A stretch of 64,000 nucleotides of DNA from contig JAAROD010000081.1 of NCBI GenBank assembly GCA_012274445.1, positions 124,001 through 188,000 on the forward strand, given 5' to 3'. Below are positions 42,994 through 54,496 of the stretch, in pieces. Below the pieces are notes generated by a model. The model had not been told where the DNA came from. It made no database searches and saw only the letters and a program-made list of their open reading frames with translations. A program made the translations under genes and the position numbers. The DNA is from Sclerotiophoma versabilis. Its lineage: Eukaryota > Ascomycota > Dothideomycetes > Pleosporales > Didymellaceae. Every line of letters starts with the position of its first letter. Position 1 is the first letter of the stretch.

Positions 42994-44518
42994 TTATTCC
43001 TTTAAACATACTTCGTCCAAGGTCCAATCCTCACTACCTACATCCACAAAGAAGCGTAGTTTCCCACCGTCCTCGCTTGACGGTGATTGGCATGGTGTGA
43101 TTTCCTCTTGCACCGTGAATTCTTTGTCCACAGTGATAACCCCCGGAGCCAGCTGCGCATCACGCTTCTTTCCAGTCGAGGTCGCACTCACAAAATTCGA
43201 GCCCGTACCCTCAGGTGTCCAGAGAGCCTCAAACGTGTCTGCTTCACCTTTGTCGCGTGATTTTCCAGCAAGATTGGATAGGGGATACACTTGGCACGAC
43301 TCAGGCTGCGCGCTTTCTTGCCGGCGAACATGTGTTTTTGAGCGGTTTTCGGAAGAGTAGGAGCGAGCAAATAGGCGAGGGAATATGATGGCAAGAACAG
43401 GTTGGACGCTAAAAAGGCAGCTGCAGACGACTCCAAGATTCATTTCGACCATCATGAGCGCCCATACTATGCTTGCGTTCCCTTGCACGGTCAGTCAGTG
43501 GGTTTCGATATGTCCATCCGCGAAACTTACATAGCTCATCGACATCGTCGTAAAAGGCCTCGACATAGTATAGTCTGAGTAACCCAGCGGTGCATGGGAG
43601 CAGATTTATGGCGAGAAGAAGCGTCAAGCCACATCTCTGTTTTGGTGGCATTTGTAGAACCAGCAGTTGCTTTATAGGTCCTCTAGTATCGATCAGAGTT
43701 GCTCGCAGTATCTAAGAGTACTTACAAGTAGATGATCAAATCGCTGAAGCTGTTCAGCGCAGCGATGACGGCTAGGGTAGCACGCATGTTCATGCATTCT
43801 AGCCCTGTCTCAGGGCTCCAGTGAGCTCTGATAGGACGGCATTCCAGTAGTGATACAAATGTGCAGGCTATTGTGTAGGTGGTGACGAACAGGATCATGA
43901 TGTGGCAGAAGACTTCGTTCGAGCGGCCAGAGAAAAGTCGCAAGTAGGACATGCATTGCGAAATTTTAGTTAACGCGCATGCCGCTGGGAACAGTATGTC
44001 GGAAGCAAATCCTAGCTGTTACATCTTAGTGAGATGTTTGCGATTACGAAGACTTTCTGGGATGCACATACTTTTGCGTAAAGCTCGTGCCATTCCGCCT
44101 TTTGATCCCATACATGTAACCCGAGACCAAGGTTAAGACATACCAAAGGAAAGATCGACGTTGGTATAGCTACTGTCTGCGAATACGTTAGCCTTGCACC
44201 TACCAGTACATGTTGTCAAGTTACCATTGCGGCAAGCACGAGGTAGTCGTCAGCTTCTATTGTCTGTTGAAGAAGTCTCTTCCCTACGATTCGCGTGGTC
44301 AGGACTGTACGAATTGATTAGCTTGAAAGTTGGCGTACCACAACAATGATTGAACTCAAAGCCACATGAGAGATCATGATACAGTAATTCCACTCACACA
44401 AAACAGCCAGCAAGAATGTAGTGACTGTTGCTCCGATAACCGGTGCCTGCAGCTGTTCAGGATTTTCGAAGTTTGGCGCGGGCCACAGAGCTTGCTCCTC
44501 AGGGGTTGGCTTCCTCAT
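42994..44518 (-). CDS. Rhodopsin-like (PTH11-type) integral membrane protein, six exons
   Basis: Exons 44518-44398, 44304-44225, 44176-44072, 44015-43726, 43682-43531 and 43481-42994 join in phase to 411 residues. Seven helices are expected. Family marks of the fungal 'rhodopsin domain' are visible: an N-terminal NPEQLQAPVIGATVTTF, TTRIVGKRLLQQTIEADDYL after helix 1, GLGLHVWD, ALTKISQCMSYLRLF, CRPIRAHW in the fourth loop, SFSDLIIYLGPIKQLLVLQM, and VWALMMVEMNLGVVCSCLFSVQP at helix 7. The last 120 residues are a hydrophilic cytosolic tail. Such proteins include Pth11-like GPCR candidates, but most have no known ligand. I set the start at the ATG at 44518; the frame is open further upstream without ATG. 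Confidence 0.85.
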
Positions 44519-45551
44519 AATGATGATAACTTGAGGAGTCCCCCAGAGTTGGCGTGACGATCTTTGAAAAGCAGTAGGGTCACTAGGCTGATCATTATTG
44601 TTCAAAAACTAAACTCCGAGTCGAATTCCCTAGATATAGATAACATTGTGTCTTGCGTTCACGTTTCGTCATGTCCATTTAGTAAACGTGACAAAAAGGC
44701 ATTCTGCTCGTAATCTCATGGCTGTCATCAGCGTAACAGATGCTCAGGGACACAGCCGCTCAACGGCGAGAAAACCAAGACGTCTCGTAGTGTGCTCTGT
44801 TTGCAGTGGTCCACGGCGGTAATAACATGTCAGATCAAGAGTTACAGACTGAGCGTGCGAGCCACTGTATCGGATCTCGTTTGGATTCAACATGAGTGGT
44901 GATCACCTATTTGATAGCGCCTATCAAGATATGCGACAGCCTGCACGCTTCCGTCGATGCCATGTGAAGCAGATCAACCAAATCGGTCCGAAGTGTACGA
45001 AGTAGTCAGCGACGTGGGTTCTTTAATACGCATATCATGAACGCATCTTGAAGGGTACAGCAAGACCATCCTGTGAGATGAGCATTGATTATGAGGAAAC
45101 CAACCTATGTTCGAGTTTGGAGCACTCCCTTCCAATGACGCTTTTGCACTGAAGTGTCTCTACCGCTTCTCGTGATGAACGGGCTGCAAGTACAGCTTTC
45201 GTGTGTACGGCCTCAGGACACCCCCGCGGAAGGCATGTGAGGTATCTAACATATAGCGTAATTGGCTCGAGATTCGCGAAGTAACAAGTTTGTAGCCGTT
45301 GCCGTACTGGAAAGTGGTTTTGTCAGAGTTCCTGTCGAACAGTGTCTCAGACGCAACCGTGGCCTTGATGCAGCCCTACCGTGTAATTTCGGAACATCCA
45401 GGCAGGCAATCTGATAACTGTCAGCATGGAGGCATGGGATTTGGAATCATTGACAAGTTTACGGAAGGGATAACTCGCGTTCATAGTTTGGAGCTATGAC
45501 GCATAATTTGCGCTCTCTACACCAAGTATGTGCACAAACTGCCACCTCCCT
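44519..45551. other. 1 kb intergenic
   Basis: Upstream of the rhodopsin-like gene and 3' flank of the CorA-like gene. One 66-codon plus ORF (45299-45499) has no motif. Nothing else seen. Confidence 0.5.
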
Positions 45552-47455
45552 CTACAGCGTCTTACCCCGCTTCTTACGATGCGTCCACCATCGCTTGCTG
45601 ATATCGACTGCCATTCGACTCCAGCTCGTTTTGATGATGTTTCCGTTCAGAGTACCACTGAAGTAGCTGAACAAGAACAGCATGAGCAGTGAGAGGCCCA
45701 GTATGATCCCAAATGCCCACCAGTAACTCTTGACCTCAAATTCGATGTTTTTGAACTGGATGCTGAAGTACCCAGTCATAAGAGTCACAGGAGTGAAGAG
45801 GATGGTGATCTGCGCCAGAACGAGTGTGACCCATGTCAATCGTTCCACACTGAATGACTCCTTGATGGCTATGAGGTTGAAGTTCATCATGACCAGCGAG
45901 TCTTTCTGATCAATGCACTCTTGGATCTCGCTCAGAGCGTAGAGAGTGATACGATCTTTGAGCCTCTCAAAACGTACCCTAGCTGCTGAGCTGAGCGACA
46001 CACCAAGAGAACTAGCAAGTTCCGGAAGCAGCGGATTGGGAGAATCCGCACCGTGTGCTGAAGCAATCATGGACTCCGCGGTAGACATGACGTGCGAGTT
46101 CTTCAGTGATGCTATTGTAGCTTCTCGTCTCTCCAGTATGCGCTCAACGAGTAGAGAGTAGCTGTGATAGACACGCCGTAACACTGCAAGCTGACATCCA
46201 ATGTGATGCAGCTGGTCGACGTGGGTCAAGTCCGCCTTGACCAGCATTTCCTTGCGCTACGCACAGTCAGTCTGAAGTGCAATGTGAATTGCAAATAAAA
46301 GAACTTACGAGACGATCCAGTTCTGCAGCATAGCCTTCCTCACTACGCGATATAAGGCTGAACGTTGTTCCCCAGTCTTCAAACAGGTAGTAGAACAATA
46401 GACCAGGAGTGTCAGTCGGTCGGTGAGCCGTCTCTTCCTCACTGTGACCGATGCGATGGCGGATCGGCAGTTGAGTGAGAGCAGCGTCCGCTAAAGGTGT
46501 CGGTGCCTTGGTCAATTGCCGGAACACGTTGACCAAGTTTCGTCGAACCGTGTATAGCAGCCTCAAGTCCCACCCATGCACTTCGCCGTTCGCGAAAGGA
46601 AACGGATCTTCGGAGATAGAGATCACAGTCTTGTCCTCGCATAGAAGCAACCAATTCCACACTCGCTTGCCATGGGGCATGTCTTGGTCGCGGTCAAGTC
46701 GGTTCGTGTGATGGTGGCTGTGGTGCGTCTGTTTGCTGCGCACGTTGTGGAGCGTATTATAGCCTAGGCAAAGGTCTGCGAACTGTCAACAAGAGATATC
46801 GAAATACCTAGAGCGGCTTACACCTGCGACCCCAGTCTACCGTTGACCAGTGCCAAACGTCCTCAACGATTTGGTAGTGGGTAAGATCACGCACCATCTC
46901 CAGCTGCGTCGAATGCATCAGCTCTGTCATTCCAACACTGTCCTCTGAATCGATGGTGTCCTTGTTCGATTCTGGCTTTGACTTCTCGCTGCTTGACTTC
47001 GAGTGTTTGGATCGATGAGACAATCGAGACCGAAGTGTAGAGACACTCTTGTCCAAGCTTGAGGTTCCGGAGCGGGGAGGGACAGGATCACTACACATCA
47101 TACCTAGCAAGCGTGGCGAGAAATCGTAGTGCTGGCCGATCAGACGGAGTGTGTCTTTCTGATTGTAGGGCTGCCAGATATTGATCCATCGCGTATGTAG
47201 ATGAGGAGGCCGTGGCGATTCCAGAAGACGTGAGTATGAGAATGAGGCAAGATCAAAAGCACAATATGCCTCGTCCTCCCCAAAATCCAGGCAGAAGTTG
47301 GCGGTCTTTGGGCTTCGTGTTTGCCGATCGAAGAGGTCAAAATTCTTCTCGAGATCGAAGTTTCGAAAGCAGTCTGTGATATCGGTGTCGCCTAAGTCAT
47401 GGTAATACTGTGGCAGATCCTCTGCAGGAGACGCTGGACGGAGTGGTGTCGCCAT
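45552..47455 (-). CDS. CorA-like transporter protein with altered GMN motif
   Basis: Exons 47455-46822, 46775-46309 and 46256-45552 join in phase to 601 residues. Residues 1-300 form a soluble domain (YYHDLGDTDITDCFRNFDLE near the start; a Ser/Lys-rich stretch about 155-185). A coiled helical part follows (VDQLHHIGCQLAVLRR, CIDQKDSLVMMNFNLIAIKE). Two C-terminal membrane helices, about 515-537 and 549-571, are arranged as in the CorA/Alr/Mrs2 magnesium channels. Where those have (Y)GMN at the end of helix 1, this protein reads TGYFSIQF, so the selectivity motif is absent. Many fungal CorA-domain proteins diverge here; transport of Mg2+ cannot be assumed. The tail is basic. Confidence 0.85.
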
Positions 47456-48088
47456 GTTGTAAGAGGCATAGGAAGGCTTCAACCTGATGGTGTTTCGGTA
47501 GTAGATGAGCCATGATAGTCATGTTTGTCAAGCGGTAAATTCATTGAGTATCTGTGACGTGAGCTCGTGCTCTATGTTTTCTCGGTAGGTGTCGTGTGGG
47601 CTTCAGGTGGTTGGTCACGCGTCGCGCCCTCAGGCAGGCAAGTCTCACATCGCACAAGCACTAGCGGCGACTGCACTATGATGCGCGACATAGTGAGACC
47701 GCAGGTCACGCCTGATGAGAGGACAGTAAAGTATCACGGAGCATAAGGAGTAATGGGGAAAGATGCACACGCGAAGGACAGCGCATGCGTATCATTGGCT
47801 GCTCCTCCCTTGCAACCAGACTAGGCTTCATCTGGAGCATCGCACGAGAGACCAACAACTCCTGCTCTTTGCTGGAACCCACCTTTTCAGGGACTGTGTT
47901 GTGTTTGACCACTCTGTCTATCTGGACGTACAGGATAGCCTTGATCAGTTGCTTGAATTTGGCACCACGCCCGTACAAGGCAATGCCGCGAAATGTGATC
48001 CTTGGCAAGGCGTTCACGTAAAGAGAGCTTATAAAGAAGCGTAAGTACGTTAAGCAACAGCCTCAAGGTATCATCCTCATTTGTAATC
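47456..48088. other. Divergent intergenic region
   Basis: Space between the CorA-like gene start (minus) and the small membrane protein gene (plus). ORFs in 47706-48099 overlap on both strands without motifs. Likely promoter sequence. Confidence 0.5.
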
Positions 48089-48432
48089 ATGAGCAACATG
48101 CTGTCGAGTTACCTGTTCTCTCTCTTACTCTCTCTTTCTTGTGGCTTGCAGATAGCTCGCGCCAGCAGCTTACCTGCCACTACTTCCGGATCCATCCAAG
48201 GATCGGCGCAAGACAACTTCTTGCGCATCCACACTGGTACGTCCCAAGGCTGAGGTTTACTACAATTAAGATAGAGGAAGACTGATGGCATCAACGAGTG
48301 TTCACTGACGTGCATCTAGCCGCTTTGAATCAGCCTTGTCAGGACGCATTCTGTTATCCGGTTGTCAGATCGACAGTATTGCTCATCTTCATGCTTATAA
48401 CACTGGTCACAATCCTCGCGTCAGTCTGGTGA
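48089..48432 (+). CDS. Tiny membrane protein (two exons)
   Basis: Exons 48089-48236 and 48320-48432 join in phase to 86 residues. The 83-nt intron has GTACGT, a CTGAC branch candidate and CTAG. Residues 1-25 look like a signal peptide (MSNMLSSYLFSLLLSLSCGL, ending ARA). A short Ser/Gly/Gln-rich lumenal part follows, with two Cys in QPCQDAFCYP. The C-terminal 20 residues (TVLLIFMLITLVTILASVW) form a membrane span reaching the end of the protein. It is too short and split to stand out as an ORF. I do not recognise a family. It lies 177 bp upstream of the MAPEG gene on the same strand. Confidence 0.55.
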
Positions 48433-48609
48433 ATATAAGTCTATCAACGACGAACACGCCTGGCTTCTGAGAAGAAACGGTGCTATGATTCTGACATCAT
48501 GGTGCCGAGGTACTTTGTATCAGCCTGGGTAGCGCCTTTGTGTTTTCCGGTTCACAACAGTCAAAAGAAAGGAGCACCTCTATCCAAGCGAGACTCAGCG
48601 AACCACGTC

Positions 48610-49083
48610 ATGTCATCCTTCTTCGAAACCTACAACCCCTCAGTTCTGGCCATTCCAGCCTACTTCGTCCTCGCCATGATTCCCCACGGCTGGGCCATCA
48701 ACGTCGCGTCGCAAGGCAAGATCAGCACATGGGATAATCGAAATCCTCGCAACGCCGACCTAAGGGCAAAGCTCAAATCACGCCTGCCACCGGAAGTTTA
48801 CGCCAAGTATGAGCGATTGGAGGCCTGCCATGCCAACAGCATGGAGAGCTTTCCGCTCTTCACTGCTGCTATTGTGTTGGGCAACATTGCTGGGCTGCAA
48901 CAGGAGGATCTCACAAGTTTTGCGGCATACTTCCTGGCTGTGAGGGTTGCGTACATGGCTGTGTATGCGACGCACAAGACGCAAGGGCCGACGGCGCTGC
49001 GGACGGGGATCTGGTATGTGGGTGTCGGACTGTGCTTTAAGATGGTTGTTCAGGCCGCGAAGGCTATGGGTGGGCGGGCGTAA
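48610..49083 (+). CDS. MAPEG-family membrane protein
   Basis: A single exon gives 157 residues from the ATG at 48610 (MSSFFETYNPSVLAIPAYFV). An upstream in-frame ATG at 48499 would add 37 non-conserved residues. Four hydrophobic helices are visible: SVLAIPAYFVLAMIPHGW, FPLFTAAIVLGNIAGL, SFAAYFLAVRVAYMAVY and TGIWYVGVGLCFKMVV. The conserved stretch YERLEACHANSMESFPLF between helices 1 and 2 carries the Glu/Asn pattern of MAPEG (microsomal glutathione S-transferase-like) proteins. These often conjugate glutathione or act in lipid mediator metabolism in mammals; the fungal members are mostly uncharacterised. Confidence 0.85.
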   Translation: MSSFFETYNPSVLAIPAYFVLAMIPHGWAINVASQGKISTWDNRNPRNADLRAKLKSRLPPEVYAKYERLEACHANSMESFPLFTAAIVLGNIAGLQQEDLTSFAAYFLAVRVAYMAVYATHKTQGPTALRTGIWYVGVGLCFKMVVQAAKAMGGRA

Positions 49084-49246
49084 GTCGACAATCAGACACT
49101 TGATATGAAACTGGTCCACGATTGTCGGATGTGGAAGCCATGCAGAGCATGTTGAAATACCTCCCAGTAATATGGCCTATGTTTTTGATTGCAACGGGTA
49201 TCTAGCGTACAACTTTGAATAAGCAGTGCTGATCGAGCAGCTTCTC

Positions 49247-50246
49247 TCACTTCCGGAACAGATTGCTAGAGCTGCCGATCAAGGGATTCGGCTGAAATTC
49301 CATGTCATTTCCGAACAGCGGCGCGGTGTCATCGTCCACTCTGCTCGGCGGCATCCTGGTCTCACCTCGGATCACTTCGATAGTGCTGATGATCGGCATG
49401 ATGAGCAGCAACAGAGGAAGCAGCTGACCGTAGCTCCAAGACTTTTCACTTGGGCCCTGAAGGTTCAACGATTTGGGCGGACTACCAAAAGCCTGCGATT
49501 CCATGATCACACGCACCGTAGCTCCAACACCCATGGTTAGGAGCGCGAACAGCCCAACGACCTGAACAGACTTGAGCCACGCTGGATTAGCACGGCTGTG
49601 CAGGTACCATGTTGACAAGACGAAGACGATGACCTGAGCGGCGATCACAGCGATGGTTCCAGCAATACTGAGCGCGGCATTGGATGAGCTTCCACGACTT
49701 TCCACTTCCCAGACGCAAGCGATCGGTAGCCGAGGTTCCAGGTTTTTCATCACGGTCTGAAGGATGAAAATTCCTGACAAAATCCCAAGGAACAGATTAA
49801 TGAGCATGAAGAATTGTCTCAGCCATCTCAGCACCCAGTCACGTTTGAAGTCATTGACCAGGGCAAGCAGGGTCGCAAGGTTCGTTGCTGTAGAGAGCAG
49901 CGAAAGGAGCCAGATAATGAAGAAGTGGTATGGGACCATGAAGCGCATTTTTGCAAGGCCGATGGACTGGATGCCAATACCGGTGATGATTTGCTGATCC
50001 GAGAACGACTGTAGTAGCTTGCGACATACTGGCGCAGACGTTGACTTCCGTAGGCCAAGGAGAATAATGATGGCACTGAGGAACAGAGAAATGAAATTTG
50101 TGATGATGAACGAGAGCAAGGTCTATGATACAGTCAGAATAGGTCTCATGTTCACAAAAAAGGTGGCTTACGCCAGCACCTGCCACTCCTGCATCAGTCT
50201 GCACCGCATCCGGGATGACCGAGCAATTGCTAGGCGCGTCGAACAT
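49247..50246 (-). CDS. Multi-pass fungal membrane protein, function unknown
   Basis: Exons 50246-50172 and 50122-49247 join in phase to 316 residues; the 49-nt intron has GTAAGC and CATAG. The short N-terminal lead has one Cys (PSNCSVIPDAVQTD) followed by GVAGAGTLLSFIITN, an opening common in fungal multi-pass proteins of unknown role. At least six helices follow: LSFIITNFISLFLSAIIILL, FFIIWLLSLLSTATNLATLL, FMLINLFLGILSGIFIL, AALSIAGTIAVIAAQVIVFV, VGLFALLTMGVGATVRV and QLLPLLLLIMPIISTIEVI. The C-terminus is a 50-residue hydrophilic tail. No catalytic motif is visible. Confidence 0.8.
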
Positions 50247-50907
50247 CGTAGCTGAGGGTATCGCGAAGCAGCAGGTAAGACGAAGGCTGCAACAGCAGTA
50301 ATACGTAAAGGTTCAAAGGAACGTCGCGGTCGCAAACGCGCCAAAGGAGATCGAAAGAGTGAATGTAATAAAAGTGAAGGAAGGAGCGCACAGCCTCTCT
50401 ATGAAGTCATCAGCAAAGATCTCACGTCTAATTTAAGGCGCACGCATTGCTCGCCAAATCATACAAAGCAAGGATCGTGCAAGTTGTGTGCGAAACAAGG
50501 GGTGAATCGCAGATCAACAGATCGGCAATTGGACAGCAAGTTATGGACCCTGAAGCGTTACCGCCGACCGAGGCGCAGCCGCTCTACCTGCGACACAGCA
50601 AAACAAGCTGCATATCCACTCAGACAACAAAGATGCTGTTCGGTTTCTGATCAGCACGAAGACTGCTGAGCGTATTCGGCTGTTCCTAGTTCTAGAGCGA
50701 AGTCAAGCGCGATGATGCGAGTGTAGCATTAGGGAATTGCAACGCTGCTAGTTAAGCCCGAGCAACTGAGCATGGATTACTTCGTACAGAGTCTTTCCTC
50801 AAGTCTTGGAGGCTGAAAGAAGTAGCTTATAGGGAATGGGGAAAAATTGAGGCAGGGGGTCTGTCTAACGTATGTTTGTAAAACCTATTTCCAAATGCCT
50901 TCCACGT
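50247..50907. other. Intergenic, upstream of membrane protein gene
   Basis: Promoter region of the multi-pass protein. No gene or repeat seen. Confidence 0.5.
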
Positions 50908-51300
50908 TCAAGCCCAGAAAAACCACACGATGGTTTTGATCCACCGTTCGCTACGCTCCTCTCTACACAATAGATTCATTGCATTGTTCAGAAATGTAGT
51001 CACTTCTTTCAACGTGAATATTTGCAGATTTCGCCTCAGGAACAGGCGCAAATTATCCGGATCATCCAAGTTCGCGTTGCTGAACATCATTCGACACTGC
51101 AGAGCATGCAACAGCTCAACTCTGGTTGCCCCCTTTGACTTGATACGAATGTAGCTCATCAGCCTGTATTAGACACAGAAATTGAGAGATGTCTCTACGC
51201 TACGAGCGCTGGTGTAATCGGAGAGTCGCAACGTGTTGAGTTTGTCGAAACTCGGTAGAAATTCGTACGGCGACATGAGTGTGATGTGCGCGTTTTCCGC
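50908..51300 (-). pseudogene. Possible F-box/LRR-like gene remnant
   Basis: Two coding-like pieces lie on the minus strand. The upstream one (from about 51300) reads MSPYEFLPSFDKLNTLRLSD, like a leucine-rich repeat. The downstream one, from ATG 51159, encodes 83 residues (LDDPDNLRLFLRRNLQIF, EVTTFLNNAMNLLCREERS). A GTAG...CTAATACAG segment between them looks like an intron, but splicing puts the second piece out of frame. Either the gene is broken or my boundaries are wrong. Confidence 0.25.
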
Positions 51301-51330
51301 AGCGTGTCCTTCCAGTGTTCACTTGTCCTA

Positions 51331-52002
51331 TCAATCCACCCTCTGCCTGACATTCCGCTCTCCCTGATCAGCACCAATGCCAGTGACGACCTCTTGGATG
51401 AGCTCCCTCAATTGCTGCTGCACCTCCGGGGTCTGGAAGTCCTCTCTTGCCGCCAGCTCATCAATCCTCCTCCTGATCTCTGGATCCGGTGCATCACCAG
51501 CAGCATCCTCTGTCATGGTACCCATGTTGATCTGCACACCATTCGGCAGCGGCGGAGGAGGATGCACGCCATCAGTCTCAACAAGTGCAGCGCTCGCCGG
51601 CTCGCCACCCGTCCTTCGGCTCCTCAAGTACTGGTAGACCTCATGCCCCTCGCCCTCTTCCTCGCCAATCTTCTCCTCGGCGGTCTTGCCTTCGCTGTTC
51701 TTTATGTTCGCATCTGCGCCCAATTCCTCGACCAAGCATTTTGCAACTTCGATGTTTTCTGTCGCGAACAGTGCGGTCTCGCCATCTTCGTCAAGGATGT
51801 TGACGTCTGCGGCGTAGGTTCGGATCAGCTCGCGCAGGACGTCCAGCTGGTTGTATGAGGCGGCGGCGTGAACAAGCGAGTAGCCGTGTGCATCGCGGGC
51901 TGAGGCGAGCTGGGGGTGCTGCGTGAGGGTCTGGAGGATGGACTGCGGGCGCGTGTCGATGAGGTTGAGCAGAAGATCGATGGTCGGTGTAGGGAGCGCC
52001 AT
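51331..52002 (-). CDS. Ankyrin-repeat protein (YCR051W-like)
   Basis: A single exon gives 223 residues from the ATG at 52002 (MALPTPTIDLLLNLID). Ankyrin repeats fill about residues 25-115: DAHGYSLVHAAASYNQLDVL, then DEDGETALFATENIEVAKCL and NSEGKTAEEKI. The C-terminal half is acidic and Pro-rich with EIRRRIDELAAREDFQTPEV, a predicted helix. Length and layout match the uncharacterised yeast ankyrin protein YCR051W. It is probably a cytosolic or nuclear adaptor. Confidence 0.85.
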   Translation of the reverse strand: MALPTPTIDLLLNLIDTRPQSILQTLTQHPQLASARDAHGYSLVHAAASYNQLDVLRELIRTYAADVNILDEDGETALFATENIEVAKCLVEELGADANIKNSEGKTAEEKIGEEEGEGHEVYQYLRSRRTGGEPASAALVETDGVHPPPPLPNGVQINMGTMTEDAAGDAPDPEIRRRIDELAAREDFQTPEVQQQLRELIQEVVTGIGADQGERNVRQRVD

Positions 52003-52752
52003 GGTCGGTGTCTCTGGCGAGTTGCAGGGACGAGAAAATTCGGTATGGCGTACTCGCACCCGGTCTCCGTATTGCTTGCTGTCAGCGGCTGTGTTTCACA
52101 AGCCCGCCGCCAAAAGTTCTGCTATGACGTGTGCGGAGATTTTTGGACGCCCAGCCCCGCCATCGCAATTGCCATCACCATGCCGGAAGAGATACCCGGG
52201 GCCGATCATCAGCAGCTGCTGGCCATGCGGCGCTCCAACTGCACCTCCATCAGCGTTGGATTGGGTCCTGGAGAAGTAATGAAGCGTGCCTCTACGGCGC
52301 AGCGGTCAGTTCTCCGTGCGCCTGTGCAACGCCGTCGGGGCGGCTAGCAGCTGAGACGTGCCCAGCGGGCTTCCACCACCACACGGAGCTCTCAGGGACA
52401 CAGCCTCAGCTGGGGGGAACGGCGTGCTTGGCGATGGTCGTGTGCTCTTCATCAGGCCCTGATTCCTCGCCATCGTAGCATCCTGAATATAGCTGGCCCT
52501 TTACATCCTACAATTCTTTGATACCCTTTCCCCATACGGCAGGCGCAACACGCCCAACTTCGCCCCCGGACTACGACGACCAAACTACCACGCATTCACA
52601 ACAAAGCGTAGCCCCAGACCGGCCCTTCAAGCCTTGTTGCGCTTGGCCAAGCCCTATGCGCTCATCTCTTTAAGCGTCTTGGGGCCCTCTGCGCGCTCGT
52701 TTCGTTTTCGTCTTACAACCCTTTCTTTGTTGCATTCGCACAACTCACAGCC
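52003..52752. promoter_or_regulatory. Divergent promoter region, ankyrin / PAP2 genes
   Basis: 750 bp between divergent start codons. A pyrimidine-rich stretch precedes the phosphatase start (about 52680-52745). No RNA gene seen. Confidence 0.5.
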
Positions 52753-54249
52753 ATGCCCACCTTCAGAGGTCTCAGTACACCGTCAGTACGGCTAATACTG
52801 TCGTATGTCTTCGATTGGATCTGCATCATGTACGTCAACTGTCACGTGCTCTCGTGCTGGTCCATCTGGGACTCCAGTGCAGGCGCTACATCTTCGTGGA
52901 CCAACGGGCCATACCCAAACAATCGAGTTGAATCACGGCTGACGTTGGCGCAGAGCTATCGCCGCCGTTGGAGCAGGCTGGGAGTACTTGACGCCTTACA
53001 AACGCCCATTCTCCCTTGTGAACCTCGATATATCATACCCCTTCGAGAACCATGAAACAATACCCACCTGGCTCATGGCTGTCATCGGCCTCGTCATCCC
53101 GGCCGCGATCATCTTTCTGGTCTGCATCGTCTTCGTACCAGGACCGACAGCCAGCCGAGGCACACCTAAGTCACTCATCTGGAGGAGGAAGCTGTGGGAA
53201 TGGAATACCGGTTGGATGGGTCTCGCGCTATCTCTCGCGACTGCCTTTTTGGTCACACAGGGCATGAAGCTCCTGTTTGGGAAGCCGCGACCTGACCTTC
53301 TGTCTCGCTGCCGACCAGACCTCAGTCGACTCGGACAGGCAGCCATCACTAACTACGTTGGCGAAGGTAGCGCAGTCAACTTCAACCCTGCATGGGTCAT
53401 GGTCACCGATGCCATCTGCACGAATACAGATGAGGACATCATGAAGGATGGATTCAAGTCTTTCCCCAGTGGTCACGCCAGTTGTACGTCTATTCATCTT
53501 CGGACATATTTGCGCTCATTAACGATATGTTAGTCTCCTGGGCAGGTCTGCTCTACCTGACACTGTTCCTCGCCTCCAAGTTCTCCGTCGCAATCCCATT
53601 CCTCGCCCCACGCCCATTCTCCACAAATCCAGCCCATACCTCCGCCATCACGCCTTCGAACCTCAAAAAGCGCGCTTCAACCGATCGATCTATTCTCCCC
53701 GTGCACAAGCAAGAGTCTACTCTTTCCGCCCCTGGATACGCAGAGAATGACACCGTAGTACCTATCCGTTATCAATCGGCCGCACCGCCAGTCTACACCC
53801 TTGTTTTGATCTTGACACCAATCGGAACAGCGATCTACGTTGCGAGCACACGGTTCACGGATTTCAGGCACTTCGGCTTCGACCTGCTCTTCGGCAGCTT
53901 CATTGGTATTACGACTGCTTGGTTTTCTTTCCGCTGGTACCATCTGCCTGTCACACGTGGAGCAGGTTGGGCATGGGGCCCCAGGAGCTACCAGCGCGCA
54001 TGGGGAATCGGCGTTGGCGTTGGAAGTTATGTCGGTACTGAGGGTTGGAGTCGCCAAGGAAAGAATGGTACGCAAAGTAACGGCGCCGGTGTCAATGGTG
54101 GGCATCACCACGGGTATTCTGCTGAGGCTACAAGTCAAGATGGGATTATTGAAATGGAGAGGCGAGATGGTTTTAGGGGCAGGAATGATGGTACAGCGGC
54201 GGATGAGCCCATACATGTGCCGCATGCTCAAGGCGCGCAAGCTGTCTAG
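52753..54249 (+). CDS. PAP2 lipid phosphate phosphatase (Dpp1-like)
   Basis: Exons 52753-52829, 52954-53483 and 53534-54249 join in phase to 440 residues (introns 124 and 50 nt). The three phosphatase motifs are complete: KLLFGKPRP (K-x6-RP, about 128), FPSGHAS (about 196) and RFTDFRH (R-x5-H, about 308). The catalytic His pair is therefore kept. Six helices are expected, as in yeast Dpp1/Lpp1 enzymes that dephosphorylate phosphatidate and diacylglycerol pyrophosphate in vacuolar or Golgi membranes. The second intron splits the active-site motif between AS and the following FSWAGLLYL. Between motifs 2 and 3 is a hydrophilic insert of about 50 residues (NPAHTSAITPSNLKKR onward). The last 90 residues are a Gly-rich cytosolic tail. 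Confidence 0.9.
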
Positions 54250-54496
54250 GTCGAATCTGGCATTAGACAAGACTGTATAAGTGATTCGCGTCTTACTTGC
54301 TGTATATACCACTGGTCGTTTTGAGCGAGTTTTGTTCACTGTATTTCAATACCGTTGGAGTCTGAAATGGCGACAAGCAATACTTCCAACGTTCGATCTG
54401 CGCTCACGTTCACAAACAAGACCAAGTTGTGGGTATCATGAATTGATGCTTTTGCCTGTCAACAAAACTCCCGTTCAATGCCAATATAGACAGCGT

